Below are positions 19,916-29,541 of a DNA stretch of 51,868 bases, in pieces. The stretch's first letter is position 1. The number at the start of each line of letters is the position of its first letter. Made by a program: the position numbers and the translations under genes. The DNA lies in contig CACFZE010000010.1 of the NCBI GenBank assembly GCA_902570695.1, forward strand, positions 1 through 51,868. Direction: 5' to 3'. The DNA comes from an uncultured Pelagibacteraceae bacterium. GTDB taxonomy: Bacteria > Pseudomonadota > Alphaproteobacteria > Pelagibacterales > Pelagibacteraceae. The notes under the pieces were generated by a model. The model had not been told where the DNA came from, ran no database searches, and saw only the letters and a list, made by a program, of their open reading frames with translations.

Positions 19916-20219
19916 TATTGGTCTTGGACATTACTTAACACTCGCTGCTATTATATTCACAATTGGTATTGTAGGTATTTTTCTAAATAGAAAAAATATT
20001 ATTGTTATATTGATGAGTATTGAATTAATACTTTTAGCTGTAAATATAAATTTAGTATCTTTTTCTATTTTTATTAACGATTTGAGTGGCCAAGTTTTCA
20101 CATTATTCATATTAACAGTGGCTGCAGCTGAGGCCGCAATAGGACTTGCAATTATTGTAGTTTACTACAGAAATTCTGGAACAATAAGAGTTGAAGAAAT
20201 CGACAGATTGAAAGGGTAA
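19908..20219 (+). CDS. nuoK: NADH-quinone oxidoreductase subunit K
   Basis: The 103-residue protein has three hydrophobic helices and the family landmarks [20 protein letters not shown] and [13 protein letters not shown], which contain membrane glutamates of the proton path. It is normal length and its stop abuts the nuoL ATG with no gap. Confidence 0.96.
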   Translation: MFSIGLGHYLTLAAIIFTIGIVGIFLNRKNIIVILMSIELILLAVNINLVSFSIFINDLSGQVFTLFILTVAAAEAAIGLAIIVVYYRNSGTIRVEEIDRLKG

Positions 20220-22133
20220 ATGGAATACTTAATATTATTTTTACCTTTGATAGGTTCAATCATATCGGGTTTCTTTGGCAAAACAATTGGTGATAGATTA
20301 TCGCAATTAATCACGTGTATTTTGGTTTCTATTTCGGCATTATTATCTTTGTTCATATTTTTTAAAGTTGTTTCATCAGGATATGAGCATAATGCAATTA
20401 TCGCAACTTGGATAAATTCAGGATCTTTAAATGTAAATTGGTCAATTAAAGTTGATGCTCTTTCTGCAGTAATGTTAGTTGTAGTTACTCTAGTTTCATC
20501 CTTAGTTCATATCTATTCTGTTGGTTACATGTCTCATGACCCACATAAACCAAGATTCATGTCCTATCTATCATTATTTACATTCGCTATGTTAACCTTA
20601 GTAACATCAGATAATTTTTTGCAATTATTTTTCGGATGGGAAGGAGTTGGTCTTTGCTCGTACTTTTTAATTGGTTTTTGGTATAAAAAGGAAACTGCTA
20701 ATGCTGCTGCTATTAAGGCTTTTATAGTAAATAGAGTTGGGGACTTTGGTTTTGCATTAGGTATTTTTTTAATTTTTTATATTTTTGGCACAGTAAATTA
20801 CGACGAAGTTTTTCTTAAAATACCTGAAATTATAGATCAAAAAATAAATTTTCTTTCTTTTGAATTTTATACAATAGATTTAATTTGTTTATTACTTTTT
20901 ATTGGAGCAATGGGAAAGTCAGCTCAATTTTTGCTTCATACATGGTTACCAGATGCTATGGAAGGTCCAACTCCAGTATCCGCATTAATTCATGCAGCCA
21001 CAATGGTAACTGCAGGAGTTTTTTTAGTAGTTAGATGTTCTCCAATTTATGAGTACTCAGAATTAGCTTTATCTGTAATCACGTTAGTTGGAATGACGAC
21101 AGCTTTTTTTGCAGCTACAGTTGCATTAGTGCAAACAGATATAAAAAAAATTATCGCTTATTCAACATGTAGTCAATTGGGATACATGTTTTTTGCAGCA
21201 GGTGTAGGTGCATATAATGTTGCAATGTTTCATTTATTTACACATGCTTTTTTTAAAGCTCTACTTTTCTTAGGCTCTGGATCAGTAATTCATTCATTTA
21301 AAGATGAACAAGATGTTACTAAGATGGGGGGAGTATTTAAAAAATTACCCTACACTTATGCATTAATGGTTGTTGGTACTTTAGCTTTAACAGGATTTCC
21401 TTTCTTATCAGGTTTTTATTCTAAAGATGCAATAATTGAATTTGCTTATATAAGTGAAACAAAATTTGGAATTTATGCTGCTGGTATAGGTGTATTAACT
21501 GCTGTAATGACTTCTATATACTCATGGAGATTAATATTTAAAACTTTTCATGGAGATTACAAAAATAAAGATCTTAGTATTGATACAATGCACGAGTCTC
21601 CATTAAGTATGATGTTACCTTTGGTATTATTAGCAGTCGGTGCAGTTTTTTCAGGATTTTTATTTAAAGAATTATTTATAGGTCATGATACAATGTACAA
21701 CTTTTGGGGAGAGTCTATAAAATTTCTAGAACCATTAGGAAAAGAACATCCTCCAACTTGGTTTTTGTTTTTAACTCCTACATTAGTCGTTTTAACAATT
21801 CCATTGTCATATTATCTATTTGTTAAAAATACTAAAATTGTAAATGAAATAGTTTCCATTAACATGCCAGTTTACATTTTTCTCCAAAAAAAATGGTATT
21901 TTGACGAATTGTATGATCAAATTTTTATTAAACCTTCAAAAAGTTTTGGAATATTTCTTTGGAAAAAAATTGATGGATTAATAATCGATAAATTTGGACC
22001 AGATGGAATTTCTAATTTAGTAAAACTTTTTTCTTTTAAAGCAGTAAAGTTTCAATCAGGTTATATTTATCAGTATGCCTTTATAATGCTTCTAGGTTTT
22101 TCAATTTTATTAACTTTATTAATAGTAAAATAA
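20220..22133 (+). CDS. nuoL: NADH-quinone oxidoreductase subunit L (antiporter-like)
   Basis: The 637-residue polytopic protein belongs to the Mrp antiporter-like proton-channel subunits. It contains LFFGWEGVGLCSYFLIGFWY with the key channel glutamate, LLHTWLPDAMEGPTPVSALIHAATMVTAGV (read near residues 236-265) and LTGFPFLSGFYSKD. It forms the distal proton channel and the lateral helix at its C terminus. Confidence 0.97.
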   Translation: MEYLILFLPLIGSIISGFFGKTIGDRLSQLITCILVSISALLSLFIFFKVVSSGYEHNAIIATWINSGSLNVNWSIKVDALSAVMLVVVTLVSSLVHIYSVGYMSHDPHKPRFMSYLSLFTFAMLTLVTSDNFLQLFFGWEGVGLCSYFLIGFWYKKETANAAAIKAFIVNRVGDFGFALGIFLIFYIFGTVNYDEVFLKIPEIIDQKINFLSFEFYTIDLICLLLFIGAMGKSAQFLLHTWLPDAMEGPTPVSALIHAATMVTAGVFLVVRCSPIYEYSELALSVITLVGMTTAFFAATVALVQTDIKKIIAYSTCSQLGYMFFAAGVGAYNVAMFHLFTHAFFKALLFLGSGSVIHSFKDEQDVTKMGGVFKKLPYTYALMVVGTLALTGFPFLSGFYSKDAIIEFAYISETKFGIYAAGIGVLTAVMTSIYSWRLIFKTFHGDYKNKDLSIDTMHESPLSMMLPLVLLAVGAVFSGFLFKELFIGHDTMYNFWGESIKFLEPLGKEHPPTWFLFLTPTLVVLTIPLSYYLFVKNTKIVNEIVSINMPVYIFLQKKWYFDELYDQIFIKPSKSFGIFLWKKIDGLIIDKFGPDGISNLVKLFSFKAVKFQSGYIYQYAFIMLLGFSILLTLLIVK

Positions 22134-22134
22134 T

Positions 22135-23631
22135 ATGAATTTCCCAATACTATCATCACTAATTTTACTTCCAACAATAGGAGCCTTATTTATTTTTTTT
22201 GTTAGATCGTCTAATTCTCAATATCAAAGTAGTAAATATGTTGCCCTTTTTATAACTTTAGCTAATTTTTTCTTGTCTTTATATTTATGGATTGTTTTTG
22301 ATAAATCTATAGTTGACTTTCAGTTTGTTGAAGAAAGAGAATGGATTTCAGGATTTGTTAATTACAAAGTTGGAGTAGACGGGATATCAATTTTATTTAT
22401 TTTACTTACAACATTCATTACTCCAATTTGTGTAATAACTGTAAATGCAACTATCAAAAATAGATTAAAAGATTTTTTAATAGCAATCTTGATACTTGAA
22501 ACATTTATGATTGGTGTCTTTTGCTCGTTGGACTTAGTTGTATTTTATTTATTTTTTGAGGCTGGTCTTATTCCAATGTTTTTAATTATTGGTATATGGG
22601 GTGGAGAAAGAAGAGTTTATTCAGCATTTAAATTCTTTTTATATACTTTGCTAGGTTCAGTTTTAATGCTGGTTGCTATTATATCAATATATTGGATAAC
22701 TGGTACAACTGATGTCATTAAGTTATATGAATTAGGTATCGACGCTAAATACCAAAATTTATTATGGCTAGCATTCTTTAGTTCCTTTGCTGTTAAAACA
22801 CCAATGTGGCCAGTGCATACATGGTTACCAGATGCTCATGTAGAGGCACCAACTGCTGGTTCAGTTTTACTAGCTGCAATACTTTTAAAAATGGCTGGAT
22901 ATGGATTTATAAGGTTTTCTCTAGGTTTGTTTCCAGATGCTTCATTATATTTTGTTCCTTTAGTTTACACACTTAGTTTGATAGCAATTATTTATACATC
23001 ACTAGTAGCCTTAATGCAGGAAGATATGAAAAAACTAATAGCTTATTCGTCCGTAGCTCATATGGGATTTGTAACACTAGGTATTTTCACAATGACACAG
23101 CAAGGAATAGAAGGAAGTATTTTCCAAATGATAAGTCATGGTTTGGTATCTGCAGCACTATTTTTATGTGTTGGAGTTGTTTACGATAGACTTCATACAA
23201 GACTTATAAATAGATATGGAGGCTTAGTTTCTATAATGCCAAAGTACGCAATAGTTTTTATGGTTTTTACTTTAGGAGCTCTTGGATTACCTGGAACAAG
23301 TGGTTTTATTGGTGAATTTTTAGTTTTAATGGGTGCATTTAAAAAGAATATACTTGTAGCAACGATTGCAAGTCTAGGAGTGATCTTGGGGGCGGCATAT
23401 ATGCTTTGGTTATATAAGAGAATAATCTTTGGAAAATTAATTAATGAAGATGTAAAAAAAATGGTTGATTTAAAAAGATTTGAAATTGTTACATTATGGC
23501 TTTTAGTATTACCGATTATATTTTTCGGTTTTTATCCAGAACCTTTGATTAACTCTATAGAGGTATCAGTTGCAAACATGATAGATATGAATGATTTAGA
23601 CAAGATTAATAAATTAGCATTAGGCGATTAA
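22135..23631 (+). CDS. nuoM: NADH-quinone oxidoreductase subunit M (antiporter-like)
   Basis: At 498 residues it matches NuoM. It has the channel glutamate in YLFFEAGLIPMFLIIGIWGG, the segment TPMWPVHTWLPDAHVEAPTA and the Lys-bearing EDMKKLIAYSSVAHMG region. It is one of three proton-pumping membrane subunits. It starts one base after the nuoL stop. Confidence 0.97.
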   Translation: MNFPILSSLILLPTIGALFIFFVRSSNSQYQSSKYVALFITLANFFLSLYLWIVFDKSIVDFQFVEEREWISGFVNYKVGVDGISILFILLTTFITPICVITVNATIKNRLKDFLIAILILETFMIGVFCSLDLVVFYLFFEAGLIPMFLIIGIWGGERRVYSAFKFFLYTLLGSVLMLVAIISIYWITGTTDVIKLYELGIDAKYQNLLWLAFFSSFAVKTPMWPVHTWLPDAHVEAPTAGSVLLAAILLKMAGYGFIRFSLGLFPDASLYFVPLVYTLSLIAIIYTSLVALMQEDMKKLIAYSSVAHMGFVTLGIFTMTQQGIEGSIFQMISHGLVSAALFLCVGVVYDRLHTRLINRYGGLVSIMPKYAIVFMVFTLGALGLPGTSGFIGEFLVLMGAFKKNILVATIASLGVILGAAYMLWLYKRIIFGKLINEDVKKMVDLKRFEIVTLWLLVLPIIFFGFYPEPLINSIEVSVANMIDMNDLDKINKLALGD

Positions 23632-25046
23632 TGGAAAACCTACAACTTATAATTCCAGAGTTATTTATATCAATAATGATTATGTTTTTATTAATATTTG
23701 GGGTATTTAAGAAAAATAGTTCTCAACTAGTTTATAATTTAACAACAGTGAGTTTAGTTGCTGCTTTAGCATTAATAATTAATTTAGACGCGCAAATTCA
23801 ATCATCATTATTCAATAATAGTTACAATATAGATAGTTTAGCTAGATTTATGAAAATTCTTTTAATTTTGTCTGGAATTTTTGTAATGCTGTCATCATCA
23901 AAATACATTCAGATTAGTAAAATTAGCAAAATTGAATATCCAATTCTTATTTTATGCTCAATCTTAGGCATGATGGTGATGATTAGTTCAAATGATCTTA
24001 TTGTTTTTTACATGGGATTAGAATTGCAATCATTAGCATTATATGTGTTAGCATCATTTAATAGAGATAATTTACTATCAACAGAATCTGGATTAAAATA
24101 TTTTGTTTTAAGTGCACTTTCATCTGGACTTTTATTATATGGGTGTTCACTTATTTATGGTTTTTCAGAAACGACTAATTTTAATCAAATTATGGTTAAT
24201 ACAAAAGAAATAGAATACGGATTAACTTTTGGAATAGTATTTATTTTAGTTGGGTTAGCTTTTAAAATTTCCGCTGTTCCTTTCCATATGTGGGCACCTG
24301 ATGTTTATCAAGGTTCACCAACATCTGTAACTGTCTTTTTCGCATTACTTCCAAAAATTGCTGCATTAACCGTATTTATTAGATTTTTATACATTCCTTT
24401 TTATGAATTAGGTGATCAGTGGCAAATGATAATTATATTTTTATCTATTGCATCAATGGTATTTGGAGCAGTAGCAGCAATTGGTCAAAAAAATTTAAAA
24501 AGACTAATAGCCTACAGCTCAATTAGTCATATGGGATACGCTCTTGCAGGTTTATCTACAGGTACAACGCAAGGTGTGCAGAGTTCTATTACATATATAA
24601 CAATTTATCTTGTAATGAATTTAGCTTTTTTTAGTTGTTTGTTTATGCTTAAGCGAAACGATGAATATTATGAGAACATAGATGATTTATCGGGTCTTTC
24701 AAAAAATCATCCGTTATTGTCCTTATCATTGCTTGTTGTGCTATTCTCTTTAGCGGGAATACCACCACTAGCTGGTTTTTTCGCAAAATTCTATATTTTT
24801 GTGGCTGTAATAAATGAAAAAATGTATTTTTTAGCAATAGTTGGACTGCTAGCAACAGTAATCGCTGCTTTTTATTATCTAAGAATAATCAAAATTATAT
24901 ATTTCGATCCAGAAAAAGAAAAATTTGAGTCGAAACATAATTTAGGTTTAAAATTTACACTAGTAGCATCAACTTTTTTCATTCTTGCTTACTTTATATA
25001 TCCAAGTGGAATAGTAGATATAATTTCACAAATAAACATTAATTAA
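23631..25046 (+). CDS. nuoN: NADH-quinone oxidoreductase subunit N (antiporter-like)
   Basis: The 471-residue protein closes the nuo operon. Landmarks are VFYMGLELQSLALYVLASFN with the channel glutamate, VPFHMWAPDVYQGSPTSVT and KNLKRLIAYSSISHMGYAL. Its TAA shares one base with the ATG of the biotin ligase gene, so transcription probably continues into the following block. Confidence 0.96.
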   Translation: MENLQLIIPELFISIMIMFLLIFGVFKKNSSQLVYNLTTVSLVAALALIINLDAQIQSSLFNNSYNIDSLARFMKILLILSGIFVMLSSSKYIQISKISKIEYPILILCSILGMMVMISSNDLIVFYMGLELQSLALYVLASFNRDNLLSTESGLKYFVLSALSSGLLLYGCSLIYGFSETTNFNQIMVNTKEIEYGLTFGIVFILVGLAFKISAVPFHMWAPDVYQGSPTSVTVFFALLPKIAALTVFIRFLYIPFYELGDQWQMIIIFLSIASMVFGAVAAIGQKNLKRLIAYSSISHMGYALAGLSTGTTQGVQSSITYITIYLVMNLAFFSCLFMLKRNDEYYENIDDLSGLSKNHPLLSLSLLVVLFSLAGIPPLAGFFAKFYIFVAVINEKMYFLAIVGLLATVIAAFYYLRIIKIIYFDPEKEKFESKHNLGLKFTLVASTFFILAYFIYPSGIVDIISQININ

Positions 25047-25564
25047 TGAAACTCAAAATATATTCTTATAAGGGTGTCAAAAGTACTAATGATACAGCAA
25101 TAAGATTAATCAAACAAAACATAAAACAAGGTATAGTTACTAGCGATATCCAGACTAATGGAAAAGGAAAAAGGGGAAAAAAATGGGTTTCTAGAAGAGG
25201 AAATCTTTTTATTTCAATTTTTTTTCCTATTAGCGAAAGTTTAAATTTAAAAAAAATTACATTTTCAAATCTCAAAATAATAAAAAATATTTTAAAAAAT
25301 ATTGTTCCATATAAAATCAATATTAAACTACCAAATGATTTAAAAATAATGAATAAAAAGGTATGCGGAATTCTTCAAGAAATAATTTATTATAATGAAA
25401 TTAAATTTCTAATTATTGGAGTAGGTATTAATATAAAAAGTAGTCCAACAATAAAAGAATATGAAACTACTTATTTAAATAAATATAATAATAAAATTAA
25501 TAAATCTAAAATTATAAATTTTATAAAAGATAATTTCGAAAAAAAATATTCTTATTATGCTTAA
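25046..25564 (+). CDS. birA: Minimal biotin--protein ligase, catalytic domain only
   Basis: The protein is 172 residues, against about 240 or more for a typical class I enzyme. The catalytic core is present: ST near 13-14, the biotinyl-AMP loop GKGKRGKKW (39-47), and KLPNDLKI (94-101) followed by GILQE. It has no N-terminal DNA-binding domain and essentially lacks the C-terminal SH3-like domain. It would attach biotin to the carboxyl-carrier protein of acetyl-CoA carboxylase or related enzymes. Composition is very Lys/Ile/Asn-rich. Its position after nuoN and before coaX is usual in Alphaproteobacteria. Overlaps coaX by 8 bases. Confidence 0.85.
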   Translation: MKLKIYSYKGVKSTNDTAIRLIKQNIKQGIVTSDIQTNGKGKRGKKWVSRRGNLFISIFFPISESLNLKKITFSNLKIIKNILKNIVPYKINIKLPNDLKIMNKKVCGILQEIIYYNEIKFLIIGVGINIKSSPTIKEYETTYLNKYNNKINKSKIINFIKDNFEKKYSYYA

Positions 25565-26312
25565 TTTTTACATTATTGGAGATATTGGAAATACAGATAT
25601 AAAAATCTGTGTTTACAAAAATAAAAACATTGTCAAAAAAATTAGACTATCTACAAATAAAGTCAATTTAAAATATTTAAAAAAAAATTTAAATGTTTTG
25701 AGAAAATATGATAAAAAATTAAAACAAATTTTATTCTGTTCCGTTGTTCCTAACTGTTACAAAAAAATTAAAAATTATTTTAAATTATATTTTAATACAA
25801 ATTGTAATGAGTTAAAAAATCTTAATTTAAGTAAATTATTAAGTATAAAAGTTAATAGGAAACAAGTTGGCTCTGATAGGTTAGCTAATGCAATATCAGT
25901 AATTGACAATAAAAATCATTATATTGTAGTAGATTTTGGAACAGCAACTAATTTTGATGTAATCTCAGCAAATAGTTATAACGGAGGGGTAATTGCTCCT
26001 GGAATAAATTTATCATTAGAAAATTTATCAAAAAAAGCATTTTTAATACCTAATGTAAAATTTAAAAAATCAAATAATGTTGTAGGTAAAAATACTGTAA
26101 GTGCAATTAATTCAGGATTTTTCTTCGGTTATTCTGGTCTGATTGACAATATAATTCATTCCATTATTAAACAAACCAAAAAAAAATATAAAATAATATT
26201 TACCGGTGGACAAGCAAAAATGTTTAAAAATTCTTTAAAACTAAGAGTAAAAATAAACTCTAATTTAACTACTGATGGAGTTTTAAAGGCTGCTATGTAT
26301 TTAAATAAATGA
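25557..26312 (+). CDS. coaX: Type III pantothenate kinase
   Basis: The 251-residue protein has the ASKHA-fold motifs of CoaX: a phosphate loop DIGNTDIKI (9-17), a GSDRLANA motif, VVDFGTATNFDVI and GGVIAPGINLSLENL. It phosphorylates pantothenate in the first step of coenzyme A synthesis, needing a monovalent cation in characterised members. The proteins are strongly Lys/Asn-biased like birA. The stop overlaps the next gene by 4 bases (ATGA). Confidence 0.9.
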   Translation: MLNFYIIGDIGNTDIKICVYKNKNIVKKIRLSTNKVNLKYLKKNLNVLRKYDKKLKQILFCSVVPNCYKKIKNYFKLYFNTNCNELKNLNLSKLLSIKVNRKQVGSDRLANAISVIDNKNHYIVVDFGTATNFDVISANSYNGGVIAPGINLSLENLSKKAFLIPNVKFKKSNNVVGKNTVSAINSGFFFGYSGLIDNIIHSIIKQTKKKYKIIFTGGQAKMFKNSLKLRVKINSNLTTDGVLKAAMYLNK

Positions 26313-27967
26313 AAGAAGAATTAATTTTTTGCCCTTTAGGGGGATCTGGAGAAATTGGGATGAATATGAATTTATTCGCCTATGGAAATCCAGATAATAG
26401 AAAATGGATAATTGTAGATATAGGAGTTACTTTTGCAGATGATGCAATTCCTGGAGTTGATTTAATATATCCTGACCCTGGATTTATTGTTGATAAAAAA
26501 GATGACTTATTAGGTATTGTTCTAACTCATGCACATGAAGATCATATTGGTGCAATCGCTCATATATGGCCAAAACTAAAATGTAAAATATTTGCTACTC
26601 CATTTACATCAGTGTTAATTTCAGAAAAATTTAAGGAAAAAAAAATTGATGTAACAGGATATCTAGAAGTTGTTCAGTTAAATAGCATTGTAGATTTAAG
26701 TCCTTTTAAAATAGAATTTGTTACATTAACACATTCTATACTAGAACCTAATGGACTAAAAATTGAAACACCTGTTGGAAATATATTACACACTGGTGAT
26801 TGGAAGTGTGATCCAGATCCATTAACTGGAGACAATATGAATTCAAAAAGATTAAAGGAAATTGGTGAAGAAGGTGTTTTGACAATGATATGTGACTCAA
26901 CAAACGTATTTAGTGCAGGAAGAGCAGGATCTGAGCTCGATGTAAGAAAAAATATGCTCAAGATAATGGAAAGATTAAAGAAAAGGATAATTATTACTTC
27001 TTTCGCTTCAAATGTAGCTAGAATGGAGTCTGCCTTTTATTGTGCTGAAAAAACAGGCAGGCAAATTGCTTTGGTGGGCCGTTCAATGCATAGAATTTAT
27101 AAAGCTGCTAGGCAATGTGGTTACTTACAAAATGTTATTGAACCACTTGATGCAAGAGATGCAAAAAATATTTCAAGAGAAAAAATTGTTTACTTATGTA
27201 CTGGTAGCCAAGGAGAACCAATGGGTGCGATGAACCGTATTTCAAATTATACACATCCAGATGTTTTTGTTGAGAGAGGGGACGCAGTTATATTTTCTTC
27301 AAAAATTATTCCAGGTAATGAAAAAAAATTATACAAACTTCACAATCAATTAGTTAGAGAAGGTATAGAAGTAATTTCTGAAGATAGTGAATTTATTCAT
27401 GTATCAGGACATCCAAATAGAGAAGATTTAAAGGATATGTATGACTGGATAAAACCAAGATCAGTCATACCTGTTCATGGTGAACATAGACATATGATTG
27501 AACACATAAATTTTGCTAAAGAAATGCAAGTCCCATATCCTGTTAGAGTAGAGAATGGTGATATAGTTAGAATTTATCCAGGTGATAAACCTGAAGTATA
27601 TGATAAAGCTCCAAGTGGAAGACTTTACGTTGATGGTTCTATAAGTGTTGAAGAAGATGCCAAATCTATCAAAGAGAGAAAAAATTTATCTACTAACGGA
27701 TTAATAGAAGCAACATTAGTAATCACTCCAAATGGTAATATTCATAACAAACCTTTATTAACTTTTAGAGGTTTGCCTATATACGAAAAAGATGAATTTA
27801 CATTTAATCTTGAAGAGGAAATTGAAAAAACAGCAAAAACCTTTTCTTTAAATAATAAAAAGCAAGAATCTAATTTAATTGATGCTCTTAAAATAACTTG
27901 TAGAAAGTACACAAAAGAAAAATTAGGAAAAAGACCTTACACAAATATAAATTTAGTGAGGATTTAA
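26309..27967 (+). CDS. rnj: Ribonuclease J (metallo-beta-lactamase / beta-CASP RNase)
   Basis: The 552-residue protein has the zinc motif H74-A-H76-E-D78-H79, a second motif HTGDWKCDPDP, the beta-CASP region, and a late VSGHPNRED and PVHGEHRHM. It acts as endonuclease and 5'-3' exonuclease in RNA maturation and decay. Its context between coaX and a DUF1467 gene ahead of proS is typical of Alphaproteobacteria. Confidence 0.95.
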   Translation: MKEELIFCPLGGSGEIGMNMNLFAYGNPDNRKWIIVDIGVTFADDAIPGVDLIYPDPGFIVDKKDDLLGIVLTHAHEDHIGAIAHIWPKLKCKIFATPFTSVLISEKFKEKKIDVTGYLEVVQLNSIVDLSPFKIEFVTLTHSILEPNGLKIETPVGNILHTGDWKCDPDPLTGDNMNSKRLKEIGEEGVLTMICDSTNVFSAGRAGSELDVRKNMLKIMERLKKRIIITSFASNVARMESAFYCAEKTGRQIALVGRSMHRIYKAARQCGYLQNVIEPLDARDAKNISREKIVYLCTGSQGEPMGAMNRISNYTHPDVFVERGDAVIFSSKIIPGNEKKLYKLHNQLVREGIEVISEDSEFIHVSGHPNREDLKDMYDWIKPRSVIPVHGEHRHMIEHINFAKEMQVPYPVRVENGDIVRIYPGDKPEVYDKAPSGRLYVDGSISVEEDAKSIKERKNLSTNGLIEATLVITPNGNIHNKPLLTFRGLPIYEKDEFTFNLEEEIEKTAKTFSLNNKKQESNLIDALKITCRKYTKEKLGKRPYTNINLVRI

Positions 27968-28213
27968 TTGAGTATTACAGGCTCAATAGTTGTATATGTG
28001 TGCTTGTGGTGGATAGTTTTTTTTGCCATTCTACCTATAGATGTTAATCGTGAAAAAAAGGGAAATATAGAGGGTGTTGACCCTGGGGCTCCAGAAAATC
28101 CAAAAATAACAAAAAAAATAATTTATTGTACTTTAATTACGTCTGGTATTTTTATAGTTATATATTTATTAGTAATTAATGAAATTTTAAATTTACGTAA
28201 CTTTTTAAATTAA
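27968..28213 (+). CDS. DUF1467-family small membrane protein (TTG start)
   Basis: The 81-residue frame starts with TTG directly after the RNase J stop; no ATG is available upstream and the frame is closed on both sides. Two hydrophobic segments (about 5-23 and 54-74) flank a polar loop containing LPIDVNREKKGNIEGVDPGAPENP. That loop and the fixed position between rnj and proS match the uncharacterised DUF1467 family of Alphaproteobacteria. Function is unknown. Its stop shares one base with the proS ATG. Confidence 0.8.
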   Translation: MSITGSIVVYVCLWWIVFFAILPIDVNREKKGNIEGVDPGAPENPKITKKIIYCTLITSGIFIVIYLLVINEILNLRNFLN

Positions 28214-29541
28214 TGTTTTTTTCAAAATCATTTATTCCGATACTAAAAAATAATCCATCTGAAGCTAAAATTAAATCACACCAGTTAATGTTAAGAGTAG
28301 GCATGATTAAACAGTCTTCAGCTGGAATTTATTCTTGGTTACCACTTGGATTTAAGGTCATGAAAAAAATAGAACAAATTGTTAGAGAAGAACAAGATCG
28401 TGTTGGTGTTCAAGAAATATTAATGCCCACAATTCAATCATCCGAAATTTGGAAGGAAAGTGGACGATACGAAGATTATGGTGAAGAAATGTTAAGAATT
28501 AAGGATCGTCAAAACAGAGAAATGTTATATGGTCCAACTAATGAAGAACTTGTGACTGAAATTTTTAGATCCTCCTTTAAATCATATAAATCTTTACCTC
28601 AATTATTATATCATATTCAATGGAAATTTAGAGACGAGTTAAGACCAAGATTTGGAATTATGAGATGTAGAGAATTTTATATGAAGGATGCTTACTCTTT
28701 TGATTTAACAGATGATGATGCAATATTTTCGTATAATAAATTTTTCCTTTCATATTTAAAAACTTTTAAGAGATTAAATTTATCCGCAATACCTATGGCT
28801 GCTGATACAGGACCTATAGGAGGAAATTTATCACATGAATTTATTATTCTTGCCGATACGGGTGAAAGCAAAATTTATACAGATAAAAGAATATTTGATG
28901 TGGATAGTTCAAAAACAATTCTTGATAAAGATTCTTTAGGTATATTGAGAAAACAATATGAAAATTTTTATTCTGTAACAGATGAAAAATTTAATAATGA
29001 AGAATTTGAAAAATCTGTTCCACAGGAATTTAGAGTGAATACCAAAGGTATTGAGGTTGGTCATATATTTTATTTTGGAGATAAATATTCAAAACCGATG
29101 AATGCAGCTGTTGATTTTAAAGGAAAAAAAGAATTTGTTAAAATGGGATCATATGGAATAGGAGTTTCTAGACTTGTTGGTGCCATAATTGAGGCAAAAT
29201 ATAACGATAAAGACGGTATTATGAAATGGCCTATTTCAGTAACACCTTATGATTGTGCAATTATTCCAATGATAAATAAAAATGATAAATCTAATTTAGA
29301 AAAGTCTATTAAAATATATGAATTTCTAAAATCAAAAAACATAGAAACAATCATAGATGATACAGATGAAAATATCTCAGCAAAAATAAAAAAATTTAAT
29401 TTAATCGGCATTCCATATCAATTGATAATTGGAAGCAAATCTGAAGGAAATTTATATGAGTTTAAGGAGATTGATGGAGAAACTCAAAAGTTAAAAGTTG
29501 AAGAAATAGCTTCACAAATAATAAAAGCTAAACAAAATTGA
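28213..29541 (+). CDS. proS: Prolyl-tRNA synthetase
   Basis: The 442-residue class II synthetase charges tRNA-Pro. Motif 2 appears in QWKFRDELRPRFGIMRCREF and motif 3 in MGSYGIGVSRLVGAIIE, with a C-terminal anticodon-binding domain (SVTPYDCAIIPM onward). The editing insertion of the long bacterial form is absent, as is usual for the short alphaproteobacterial ProS. The stop overlaps the next gene by 4 bases. Confidence 0.95.
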   Translation: MFFSKSFIPILKNNPSEAKIKSHQLMLRVGMIKQSSAGIYSWLPLGFKVMKKIEQIVREEQDRVGVQEILMPTIQSSEIWKESGRYEDYGEEMLRIKDRQNREMLYGPTNEELVTEIFRSSFKSYKSLPQLLYHIQWKFRDELRPRFGIMRCREFYMKDAYSFDLTDDDAIFSYNKFFLSYLKTFKRLNLSAIPMAADTGPIGGNLSHEFIILADTGESKIYTDKRIFDVDSSKTILDKDSLGILRKQYENFYSVTDEKFNNEEFEKSVPQEFRVNTKGIEVGHIFYFGDKYSKPMNAAVDFKGKKEFVKMGSYGIGVSRLVGAIIEAKYNDKDGIMKWPISVTPYDCAIIPMINKNDKSNLEKSIKIYEFLKSKNIETIIDDTDENISAKIKKFNLIGIPYQLIIGSKSEGNLYEFKEIDGETQKLKVEEIASQIIKAKQN

